This document shows, in pieces, positions 13,001-20,473 of a DNA stretch of 64,000 bases (its first letter is position 1; the number at the start of each line of letters is the position of its first letter). A program made the position numbers and the translations under genes. The notes below the pieces were generated by a model that worked only from the letters and a program-made list of their open reading frames with translations, made no database searches and was not told where the DNA came from. The stretch comes from Anas platyrhynchos (Eukaryota; Chordata; Aves; Anseriformes; Anatidae): the NCBI RefSeq assembly GCF_047663525.1, contig NC_092592.1, positions 27,275,001 through 27,339,000 of the forward strand, written 5' to 3'.

Positions 13001-14454
13001 GGCTTTGTCTACTTGTGTTTTGCCTCACACAACTGTTCAGTTCCCATGCTATCTGATGTCATGCTCTCAAAAACCTTTCAGGGTAATTGTGGAGCCTTCA
13101 GTGATTAACAGTATCCTTCAGTGATAAAGCTAGAAACAAATTTGTTTTTGGGGCAAACAGTGTAAATAAATGTATAGGCCTTAGAGATGGTTCTGGGCTG
13201 CTGTGAGCCAACGAATGTGTGGAAGGAGGATAGGGCACTTAAAACTAGCCATCAGGTAGACTATCAGGTGTAGCTGAAAATTGTGCTGATTAGAGGTGTA
13301 CTCACTGAGCAAAACAGCTTTCCTTAAAGCCGAATGAAAACGAAAAGCTGAATAATGAATGTCTGTTTCCCATATTCTTTTCAGAAAATAATGCTAAGCT
13401 TCCATGAAGAGCAGGAAGTGTTGCCAGAATCATTCCTTGCCAACTTCCCATCATTGATAAAGATTGATATCCACAAAAAAGTGACGGATCCAAGCGTGGC
13501 CAAAAGTATGATGGCCTGCCTGCTCTCTTCTCTAAAGGCTAATGGTAAGCTTATTGCACTCAGAACTGCTTGTTTCCTAATTACATGTTAGTTCTGGGAT
13601 GCAGGACAAATTTGGGATCATTACGCTAATATGCTGTTAATCTCAGCCTGAGATTGGATTCCTAACATAGTTGGCACTCTAGACTTAGGTAACTCATTAT
13701 AAAAGACTTTTGGATAGTTAACTTATGCTTCTGTCTTCAGTAAGAGGCAGCTTTTTGCCTTAGCTGTTATCCTGCAAATTAGAAGATAGGAAGAACTGAG
13801 GGAGCAATTTGGCAATGAAAGCACGTTTTGTTGCATCTTGAACAATACACAAATATTCATATCTCCTCTGCTGGCAGTGGTACTTATTTGTGGCAGTGTG
13901 CCGTGGTGAATGATTACCAAAACCTTCGATATGGGGAAGTTCTTGGCCATCTGCCTCACTGCACACCTGAGGTTCACAGGTCTTCTGTTGTGCTATTTGG
14001 TACTGTCCTGTAGTGCTGTTTTCTCAGCCAACATTGGGGTTTCAGGATGCTTTTACATGAAATAAAAGATGTTCAGAGGGAGGTGGTTTGTCCAAACCAA
14101 CAGGATATCTGCGCTACACAGTCCCTTTGGGGGGGGACTGTGTCAGCTACGTTGCCATAAATCTGGTCTCTTTGGGGGCACTGTGCTGCATACGGAAATG
14201 GATCAGTGATTTTTATTGAGTTTAAATGTCAAACTAGGTGGGAGCTCTAATAATATTTGATGTCTGTGCTTTTTACAATAATTCTCCCTTACTGTTTTGT
14301 CTGTCTTCCCTCTTCAGGCTCCCGTGGGGCTTTTTGTGAAGTGAGACCAGACGATAAAAGAATCCTGGAATTTTACAGCAAGCTGGGTTGTTTTGAAATT
14401 GCTAAAATGGAAGGATTTCCAAAGGATGTTGTTATCCTTGGGAGAAGCCTGTGA
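920..14454 (+). CDS. OGA: Protein O-GlcNAcase (OGA/MGEA5), 5'-truncated by window edge, 11 coding exons
   Basis: OGA hydrolyses O-linked GlcNAc from Ser/Thr of nuclear and cytosolic proteins, opposing OGT. The spliced exons 920-1018, 1172-1456, 1977-2135, 3384-3994, 4348-4522, 7902-7987, 8857-8961, 10435-10520, 11496-11688, 13385-13544 and 14318-14451 (stop TGA 14452-14454) join in frame and encode residues about 218-915, one residue short of the 916-aa human protein. The order is the C-terminal part of the GH84 hydrolase domain (Tyr219, Asn280, Asp285 and Asn313 in human numbering are all present), a stalk with an acidic disordered linker, and the C-terminal acetyltransferase-like (pseudo-HAT) domain. 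The catalytic Asp174/Asp175 pair lies upstream, outside the window. All introns are GT-AG; the intron 14 donor (gttggt) is weak. NPM3 follows on the same strand. Identification is near certain. Confidence 0.97.
1019..1171 (+). other. OGA: Short in-frame OGA intron 6
   Basis: A 153-bp GT-AG intron (gtaaaa to cttag). It is a multiple of three and has no stop in the coding frame, so retention would insert 51 residues rather than truncate the protein. Normal removal restores the contiguous family sequence [14 protein letters not shown]. Confidence 0.9.
1172..1456 (+). CDS. OGA: OGA exon 7
   Basis: Acceptor cttag at 1167-1171; donor gtaagt at 1457. It encodes residues about 252-345 of the GH84 domain. 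It holds the [13 protein letters not shown] segment with Asn280 and Asp285, which contact the GlcNAc 2-acetamido and sugar hydroxyl groups, and the [11 protein letters not shown] segment with Asn313. This is the most conserved exon in the window. Confidence 0.97.
1457..1976 (+). other. OGA: OGA intron 7
   Basis: A 520-bp AT-rich intron between gtaagt and ctgtag. No other feature was seen. Confidence 0.85.
1977..2135 (+). CDS. OGA: OGA exon 8
   Basis: Acceptor ctgtag at 1971-1976; donor gtgagt at 2136. It encodes residues about 347-398, with an acidic stretch ([12 protein letters not shown]) followed by the helical segment [20 protein letters not shown], the end of the catalytic domain and start of the stalk. 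Confidence 0.95.
2136..3383 (+). other. OGA: OGA intron 8
   Basis: A 1,248-bp intron, donor gtgagt and acceptor attctcag. It carries a degenerate antisense CR1 relic near 2,870-2,990 and a poly-T run near 2,600. Short open frames here (around 2,347-2,773) read through repeat-like or T-rich DNA and are not believed. Confidence 0.85.
2870..2990 (-). repeat. CR1 LINE 3' fragment, degenerate, antisense
   Basis: The + strand reads 'aaaatcacctagtccaaacc', then 'gctagaacaggttgcccaag' and 'agccttcaatatcttc'. This matches the recognisable reverse complement of the CR1 3' region (cacctagtccaaccc ... agagcaggttgc ... cttgaatgtctcc). Many substitutions indicate an old copy. Boundaries are approximate. 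Confidence 0.75.
3384..3994 (+). CDS. OGA: OGA exon 9 (large linker exon)
   Basis: Acceptor tctcag before 3384; donor gtgagt at 3995. It encodes residues about 400-602: the acidic, low-complexity, presumably disordered insert in the stalk, then the stalk helices resuming around [19 protein letters not shown]. Ser405, a reported O-GlcNAc site of human OGA, and Asp413, the caspase-3 cleavage aspartate, are both present. The human SVVD cleavage motif reads TVGD here. The insert is one residue shorter than human. Confidence 0.96.
3995..4347 (+). other. OGA: OGA intron 9
   Basis: A 353-bp GT-AG intron (gtgagt to atccatag). Nothing else seen in it. Confidence 0.85.
4348..4522 (+). CDS. OGA: OGA exon 10
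   Basis: Acceptor ccatag at 4342-4347; donor gtaggt at 4523. It encodes residues about 603-660 of the helical stalk ([40 protein letters not shown]). This is the last exon shared by the full-length protein and the short OGA-S isoform. Confidence 0.96.
4523..4557 (+). CDS. OGA: Alternative C-terminus of short isoform OGA-S (intron 10 read-through)
   Basis: Reading straight on from exon 10 into intron 10, after the Gly codon that spans the exon end, gives [10 protein letters not shown] and then TAG at 4555-4557. Human OGA-S, which lacks the acetyltransferase-like domain, is known to end in a short intron-10-encoded tail. This window predicts an equivalent short protein of about 671 residues. 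That it is used here is an inference. Confidence 0.55.
4558..7901 (+). other. OGA: OGA intron 10 (remainder)
   Basis: A 3.3-kb AT-rich intron ending ctcaacag at 7894-7901. It contains a poly-T run near 5,097 and one CpG-containing GCGCATGC motif at 5021-5028. No exon, RNA gene or confidently placed repeat was seen. Confidence 0.8.
7902..7987 (+). CDS. OGA: OGA exon 11
   Basis: Acceptor caacag before 7902; donor gtatca at 7988. It encodes residues about 662-689 ([20 protein letters not shown]), linking the stalk to the C-terminal domain. Confidence 0.94.
7988..8856 (+). other. OGA: OGA intron 11, with a CpG-retaining patch
   Basis: GT-AG intron. Unlike the flanking introns, 8,160-8,560 carries about 18 CpG dinucleotides and two NRF1-like GCGCATGC octamers at 8182-8189 and 8277-8284. 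Overlapping open frames on both strands (8,158-8,436 - and 8,186-8,596 +) resemble no family I know. The patch may be a young insertion or a regulatory element. Confidence 0.7.
8857..8961 (+). CDS. OGA: OGA exon 12
   Basis: Acceptor tcacag at 8851-8856; donor gtaatt at 8962. Exactly 35 codons, residues about 690-724 ([20 protein letters not shown], then [14 protein letters not shown]). It enters the acetyltransferase-like domain. Confidence 0.96.
8962..10434 (+). other. OGA: OGA intron 12
   Basis: A 1.5-kb AT-rich intron with an A-tract of about 19 at 9920-9938. A weak MIR-like stretch lies at 9,080-9,190. Otherwise nothing distinctive. Confidence 0.8.
9080..9190. repeat. Possible ancient MIR-like SINE relic
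   Basis: 'gaggttgtgacttgcctacc' followed about 60 bp later by 'gattcccggtctcccaccc' resembles the MIR core and the segment after it. The match is weak and could be chance. Confidence 0.3.
10435..10520 (+). CDS. OGA: OGA exon 13
   Basis: Acceptor ctcttag before 10435; donor gtacgt at 10521. It encodes residues about 725-752 ([19 protein letters not shown]) of the acetyltransferase-like domain. Confidence 0.95.
10521..11495 (+). other. OGA: OGA intron 13
   Basis: A 975-bp AT-rich intron, acceptor ttctgcag. No further feature seen. Confidence 0.8.
11496..11688 (+). CDS. OGA: OGA exon 14
   Basis: Acceptor ctgcag at 11490-11495. The donor GAG|gttggt at 11689 fits the consensus poorly. It encodes residues about 753-817: the core of the GNAT-like fold, with [20 protein letters not shown] and the [19 protein letters not shown] segment. 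Confidence 0.95.
11689..13384 (+). other. OGA: OGA intron 14
   Basis: A 1.7-kb AT-rich intron with a T-run plus (GTTT)n tract at about 12,580-12,606 and an adjacent A-run. Acceptor ttttcag. The open frame at 12,208-12,471 has no recognisable homology. Confidence 0.8.
13385..13544 (+). CDS. OGA: OGA exon 15
   Basis: Acceptor tttcag before 13385; donor gtaagc at 13545. It encodes residues about 818-870 ([40 protein letters not shown]), helices of the C-terminal domain. Confidence 0.96.
13545..14317 (+). other. OGA: OGA intron 15
   Basis: A 773-bp intron, acceptor cttcag. It contains a perfect 9-bp inverted repeat (CACAGTCCC at 14117-14125, GGGACTGTG at 14134-14142) with an 8-nt loop. An open frame near 13,730-13,980 on the minus strand is not believed. 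Confidence 0.8.
14318..14454 (+). CDS. OGA: OGA exon 16, C-terminus and stop
   Basis: Acceptor tcttcag at 14311-14317. It encodes the last 44 residues ([18 protein letters not shown] ... [13 protein letters not shown]) and TGA at 14452-14454. The C-terminus is essentially identical to the mammalian protein. Confidence 0.97.
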
Positions 14455-16606
14455 AGCGCTTGACAGTGAACTGTTCCAGTACTGTAGTCCCTTAACAGCT
14501 GGGCAGGTAGTGGTGGGGATCTTCATATGGTCTAGCTGCACAAAGCCAGCAATAAGCCAGCTTGGTAGAGGGGGCTATGCGAAAATCACCCATCACACGT
14601 GCAGACTATGATTTGTTGGAAGGGGATAATGCTGCTGAAAACACTGTTTTAACAAAGAGAAACCTTGTCCTCTCCTGGTCGTGTGTGAAGTGCCAAGGAA
14701 TCTTGCATGGGCTATAGCTTCTCGGAGGAATCCCTCTCAATCGGCGTTGTGGTCGACAACAGTTCTCTGCATTCAAGCATCAGAAGTGGTCTCTATCAGA
14801 AGTACCTGTAAAGATGCAGTTTTGTTTCTGTTATAGAGTAGGATGCAACTGGAAGTTGCGGAAATGGGAGGGATTACTTGTGTCAATCAGCAAATTTAAA
14901 GATAAGTAGCTACAGTTCTGTTTTTGACTATCTTTATGCTTGTTGATAAAGCGATGACCCATTGTCACTTCTAATGACCATTGGTTCAAGCTTTGTGCTT
15001 TGTTAGGGACAAATGTGCAGTGGTCTGTGGCAGAAGTCACTTAATGACAAACTTGTAAATTTCAGTGTATATAAACTTAGCTGTATGCTGACTAACTTTT
15101 TGTTTACCAGTTTTTGTAACTTTTTCTTTTAAAAAGTGAAAAGGTATAGGTCCAAGATGGCACTTTTGAATAACAAAACCACAATGGAGAGCGAATTTGT
15201 CCTCAGCACTGACCTATTTTTCTTTTTTTTTTTTTAAACTGTGCCTCGTGTCCAGGGCTAGAAACTGACCATCTTGGGTAAGGGGTGCTGATCCCAAGGG
15301 ATCCTTCCTTCAGATGTCAGTTTGTTCCCCGCAAGGCTGCTGCTGCTCGAGGCTATCATCATTCTGGGACTGAAACAGCAATTCACAGGGTGGTCTGCTG
15401 AACCTGTCAATTTTGGTGGCATTAGTACAGAATTGTGGATGGAAGATGGTGAGAGGGAGAGAGCTGGCCCACAGCTGGGATTTATCCTTGGAACAGTCAC
15501 CATGTTTCAAAGCCTGTTCGTACTAGTTTGACTAAATCAGGGTCTTCAAGTCCTGCACATTTGTATCAGATAACTTTTCTATAAGAAATGCCACAATAAG
15601 CACATTTTTACACATTATTTAAATGGTTACCTACTTTTAAATGTTCCAAAAATTTAATGTTTTTATCCAGGTCTGACATGTTTGGCTATGTGATAAAATC
15701 AACATGGTATGGGATCTGGTAGCGAGGTAGTTGTGTCATTTGTGAAATCAGCATTTCACAGAAGTCCCAGTGTCCAAGATATGTGATTGGCCAACGGTAT
15801 ACACCTCGCAGTACCTTGCTTTTTTCACCTGCTGCCATCAGCTGTCTTAATCTTCCTTTTGAAGTTTCCTGGGGTATTTCAGTGGTGCGCAAAGGAAGTT
15901 CAGTTCCTTATATGAGCTTCCATCTGCAGAGAAGTTACGCAGCCTGTAACGAACGGCATTAAGACTACAGTAATGTTGTCTGCAACCTGTAAGGAGATGC
16001 TGTGGTTGGCCTTCCGGTACAGTCACGTGCAGGATTATTTTTTTTTCCTTTGCAGAATGTGAACAATTTTTTTTTAATGCGGTAGCAAAATATTTAAGTT
16101 GCGACAAGTTCATTTCATTTTTTTTAGAGAGAGGTACGGGGTTGTGCTATGGGATTTCATGTAAGTCAGAGCTGAATGCCACTAGTTTTTAATCCAGCTT
16201 TGAGTGCATGTTGAGTAGCTGATACCTTGGTTTATCAGGTGGGAGAGGTTTTTTTTTTTGTTTGTTTGTTTCTTCATGGATACCAGAGTCAACTTATTTT
16301 ATCTGGATTCATAGCATTACAGCATAGGATGCTTGTGGCCTTATTTCTTGGCTCTTAAGGAACTGCCACATTTTCTCTTCGTATGACTTTGTTATTATTA
16401 TAGAAGTTAATTGTATAAGCCTATGGAATGTCAGGCCAATACCATCATTCTAGGATTGTAAAGTGATACGTTGACATATCTTTCATGGTTAAGAATTTTC
16501 ATTAAGGTTGGAATGCCACTTTCATTAATCTGTTTTTAGATCAACAGTATCTGTAGCAGAAAAAAACGACCTGTAAAACTGTATTTGAAGACCATGCAAG
16601 AAATAG

Positions 16607-16612
16607 AATAAA
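16607..16612 (+). terminator. OGA: Candidate OGA polyadenylation signal (proximal)
   Basis: AATAAA about 2.15 kb after the OGA stop codon, with a T/G-rich stretch about 30 nt later (gtgtatttttgttgtgtg), as expected for a cleavage region. Confidence 0.5.
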
Positions 16613-17135
16613 AATTGAGAAGTGAATGTAAATAAGAAACGTGTATTTTTGTTGTGTGAGGTTCCTGAACCAAAAAAAATGCCTCAGCAGTGTGTGTTGT
16701 GTCACGCCATGTGTGATCAGCTGTCACAGAAACTTGTCGTGGGTTTTGGTGGTGGCAATGTTGCATGGTGGACACTTACCTGTGCTGATGCTTATCATAG
16801 GTGAGTTTTCTGAGGTCCTTCAAAAATATTCACTCCAAAATCTTCAGAGTGGCAGTGCTCAATTGAATGTTACCTGTTTTTGTAAAAGTCTGGTCTTTTC
16901 AAGGTGATCTTTGGTTTCTGGTAAAGCTGGTGGGAACTTTGTTGCAACAGCACTTGTTTACCCTTTCGTGCCTTTTCTTTCTAGCCAGTAGCTGGTTTTT
17001 GAGAGTTACTGAAACCCAAATCAGCCTGGCAGCGGCAACAAAGTGAGGAAGAAAATACCCAGGGAATGGTCTAAAGCAAGCAGCTTCCTGCATAGAAGAA
17101 TTACCACCAAGCAAAAGAGATGGGTTTTACAGCCA

Positions 17136-17141
17136 AATAAA
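17136..17141 (+). terminator. OGA: Candidate OGA polyadenylation signal (distal)
   Basis: AATAAA 2.7 kb after the stop codon. A genomic A17 tract (17159-17175) follows 18 nt later, so oligo-dT-primed cDNA ends here could be internal-priming artefacts. Confidence 0.4.
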
Positions 17142-17175
17142 AAGGTGTATTTAATTATAAAAAAAAAAAAAAAAA

Positions 17176-20150
17176 GTTAAGGGCATTTCACAAGAATGGC
17201 TTTAACATCCCTCCACCTGCCATAGAAGTTCACAGTTATGTGTAGAACATAATATTCAAACTAAGTAGGGAGATTAGTAATTAAAATCTTTTCTCCTAAT
17301 CCAGTAAGCACGTGTTACATTAAAATGATACTTTTCCTTCAGAATATCAGGTGTTGCATGTAGCTATCTGTGGTGTTGCAGCCTTTCTTGTGAAGTTGCA
17401 GCAGAAATGGCAGTGACTTTGCTGTCCAAAGTAAGCCAACTGCAAAAACGGGAAGGTCTTGGTTCACACCCTTTCTCAAATGTGTGCTGCGTAAAGAATC
17501 AAGTATGCAAAAGCAGTTGAAGAATACAGGGAGGCTGTTTTGATTAAATGCAGCAGCCACTGCTCTGTCACGGAATTAGAGCACTGAAGAGATCACTGGT
17601 GAGCATGGGAAGTGCTTGAAAATTGGCATAAGTGTTCTTCAATTGATTCAGCAATGAAATGAAAATTACTTGACTAGGTAAGTATTGGCAGATATCCTTA
17701 GCAGCAGAGGAAATAATCTCTCAAATTAGGAATTGCAGCTATAATTGTGTGTGTGTGTGTGTTCTTTCCTTGTCGTAACAGTGTTCTGCTCTGGGACTGA
17801 ATGCATGAGAAGTCACAGGTAGATCTGATGGTAGTAGAGCAACAGCAATGGTTTCTGAATTGAAAATGCTCTCAAAAATAAATAAAATAGCTCCATTTTG
17901 GTACCCTCTTCTTATGGGGAGTGCAACCTTCTAATACCTGAGTCTTCTCTTTCCTATGCTAAACAAGCATATTCAGCTCTTCATCTTCTCTTTGCAGGTG
18001 ACATGCTAGACCATGCTAGCTGTTCAGTGCTGTGGTGTGTTTGTCTGAACCACTGCACTTGTCAGAGCTCTGTTGGGTTTGGTGCCAAGGGTGATGGGAC
18101 CTTGCTGCTGGAATGGCTGTTGGCAGACCCATCTGCCCCATGAGCAGTTTGTTACACTCCGTCATAAGTAACCACAATTTTTTATTTGCCTGTTTCAAGG
18201 ATTCTTTGCTACAAATAGGACCAAATATCCTATTTCAAGGGCCCAGGGGCAGGCCTAAAAAAAAGTGTAATCTGTGCAGGGTGAGTTTTTCAGCACGAAA
18301 GGGACTTCAGTCATTTCTACAACTTCTACGTAGTGATCACAGTACTTTCCAAAGCAATCATTCTGTGCATCCCCCAGTCCTGGGAACAACGAATACCTGA
18401 AGCCAAAAATAAGCAAGGCAAATGGTCTCTGGACTTTGAGCTGTCTGCTTTAAAAAAATGTTTAAAATCTGTATGTGTATATATCTTCCTGGGGAGTAGC
18501 TTTTTATGTTCTGGGGCTTTCTGAGTGGAGTTGTAGTTCATAGTGTCAAACAGGAATAAAAGCAAATTAAAAAAAAAAAAAATGATTCTAGGTCAAAATC
18601 TGTTTTTGTTTGTGGTTTAAGGAATGTGTCTGGTGGGAGCTGTGGTCTGCAGCTGGTGACTGCAGACCAGAGGATGGCTGTGGGGGGGAGCTTAGAGCAG
18701 TGACCCTTAAGGCTGAGGGGGGAAGGGGGCTGTGTGATGTTCCCCTCTTTGTGGGAGGTGGTACAGGAGGGAACAGAGGTGTTGTAGCGTGAACACCTGT
18801 GGGTGATGTGAGCTGAGAGAAGGGAGGTTCCTGCAGAATTTGGGGGAAATTGGGGTTGCAGAGCTAGAGAGGGAGAAGCTGGCACACCTTTGTGTGTTTT
18901 GGGTGATGTCCCATCTGATTGGCGTGGGATGGCAAGAATGGGATGTGGAAACTTGTGCCTTGGTGCTGCTGAGGTCAGTTGGAATATCTGACGTGCTCAG
19001 GAGGAAGAGGACCCCCTGTTTTGAGGCTTAATGTGTGTGTTACCAGTAAAGGATCGAATTCTCTGCTTTTATCCTCACTGGGCACTGACAGGAGGCACTG
19101 GCTGGCTGGCTCGTGCTCGCTGCCTTTGCCTGCAGCCCTACAACACAGAGCAGGTAAGGCTTTTGCTGCCAGTAATTTGTGCTCTTGGATGTTCAGCTGG
19201 CACGGTGGGAGCGTTAAAGAAATTTACTGGGGAGTGGGTGGATCCCAGTACTGCTTCCACTTGCCTCTCAGTGTCGAGCAGCTGGGAAACTGTTATAAAC
19301 ACAGGCACCCCTGCTCCCTCTGTTGCAGAATCCCTTCTGTAAGAAGGGATTCACATTTTCTTTACTCCTTGATGTGCTCTGGACGTAGACGGTGGGCTCA
19401 GGTAGGCACTGAAGGAAAGAAAAGCTGCACCCACGCCTTGCAAATCTCATCTCAGCCTCAGAGCCAGGCTTGATCTTGATCTTGAACTGAGAACTTTTCC
19501 TTTAAGGGAACATGAAGCAGAATTTTCCTTGCCTCCTTTGCTCCCGGTGCATGGCTGCAGATGCACATGGCTCTGCTGTGTGCTGCAGCCAGATGGCTGC
19601 GGGAGGAAGCGAGTTCAGAGGCATCCGAGGTGCGCTTGTGTAACGCCGGTCTTTTTCTGGGCCTCGGTTCAGCTCCTCAGAGCTCCTGTCATGTTGTTGT
19701 TGAGCCGGCTCCAGCTGGAGCAGTGCAAAAGGCAGGCTGGTGGAGGTCTCCTCTGCAGCAGGAACGGGGCCAGTTTCTGACCGAGAATGCAGTGGGAGCT
19801 CGCCACGTTAAAGGGAGCTGTTTCAATGCAGCTTCTGCCCCAAAAAGTGTGGCGAAGGTTGCTCTGCTCCCTATGCTGGGTGCTGAAGGACATTGCCTTC
19901 CCTTCCTCTGCATGTGGTGTACTGCACACAGTCTCTGGGGTTGGAGATCAAGCAGTGGAGATGAGCTGTGCCCCCTCCCCATTACTCCTTTACTCCCCTT
20001 GCCCTGGTGTTTCTTGCCCCCAAGCTGACTTTTGGGCTGTTCCCCACCCTTGCCATTTAGGATCCTCTGTTCCCCCTCCTGCCTACCCCCCAGAAAAACT
20101 CTTCTACCAGGAAAAGCCATTAGGATCCCCCTGGGCTAATCACCCTTCGC
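17176..20150. other. OGA-NPM3 intergenic region
   Basis: The composition changes from AT-rich to GC-rich at about 18.6 kb. A (GT)n run lies at 17,745-17,762 and an A13 tract near 18,570. Many open frames appear from 18,600 on, on both strands, but none has a recognisable domain or splice structure. Confidence 0.6.
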
Positions 20151-20187
20151 CTTTTATAGCGAGGAAACGAAACCCCATAAGAAACCC

Positions 20188-20193
20188 TATAAA
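20188..20193 (+). promoter_or_regulatory. NPM3: Candidate TATA box of NPM3
   Basis: TATAAA, 252 bp before the NPM3 ATG, at the edge of GC-rich promoter DNA; a second similar element (tttatag) lies at about 20,154. Whether either directs initiation is unknown. Confidence 0.35.
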
Positions 20194-20262
20194 TGCGGCA
20201 TTTCACCGCGTACAGCTGCGCGCTGCCCTCTGCCCTTCTGGGGCGCCCCGTGCGCTCCCCTG

Positions 20263-20276
20263 CCACCAGAGGGGAC
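20263..20276 (+). promoter_or_regulatory. Candidate CTCF site near NPM3 promoter
   Basis: CCACCAGAGGGGAC differs at one core position from the CTCF consensus CCASYAGRKGGCRS. It overlaps a 10-bp tandem repeat (GGGGACAGGA, GGGGACCGGA, GGGGACAG) at about 20,271-20,298. Confidence 0.35.
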
Positions 20277-20439
20277 AGGAGGGGACCGGAGGGGACAGTC
20301 CCTTCCCTCGGCAGCCGCTGGGTGCCGCCTCTGAAGGTTTGAAGGTTTTTGGGGTGTGTGGGGGCGGGCACGGGGCGGTGCATCCCGGCACAGCACGGCT
20401 CGGCTCGGCTCTGCCCGCCCCACTCCCTGCGCCGCGCAC

Positions 20440-20473
20440 ATGGAGCCGCACGCACCCGGCAGCGTCCTCTTCG
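20440..20473 (+). CDS. NPM3: NPM3 coding exon 1
   Basis: Encodes MEPHAPGSVLF plus one base of the Gly codon; donor gtgagg at 20474. The leader differs from mammals, but the final SVLFG joins the conserved nucleoplasmin core. Confidence 0.9.

Larger units (their letters stand above)
14455..17160 (+). other. OGA: OGA 3' untranslated region
   Basis: Long non-coding sequence after the stop, with no splice acceptor or coding potential. Candidate polyadenylation signals are AATAAA at 16607-16612 and 17136-17141, so the UTR is about 2.2 or 2.7 kb. A T9(GTTT)n tract lies near 16,250. Small open frames here are chance. Confidence 0.65.
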
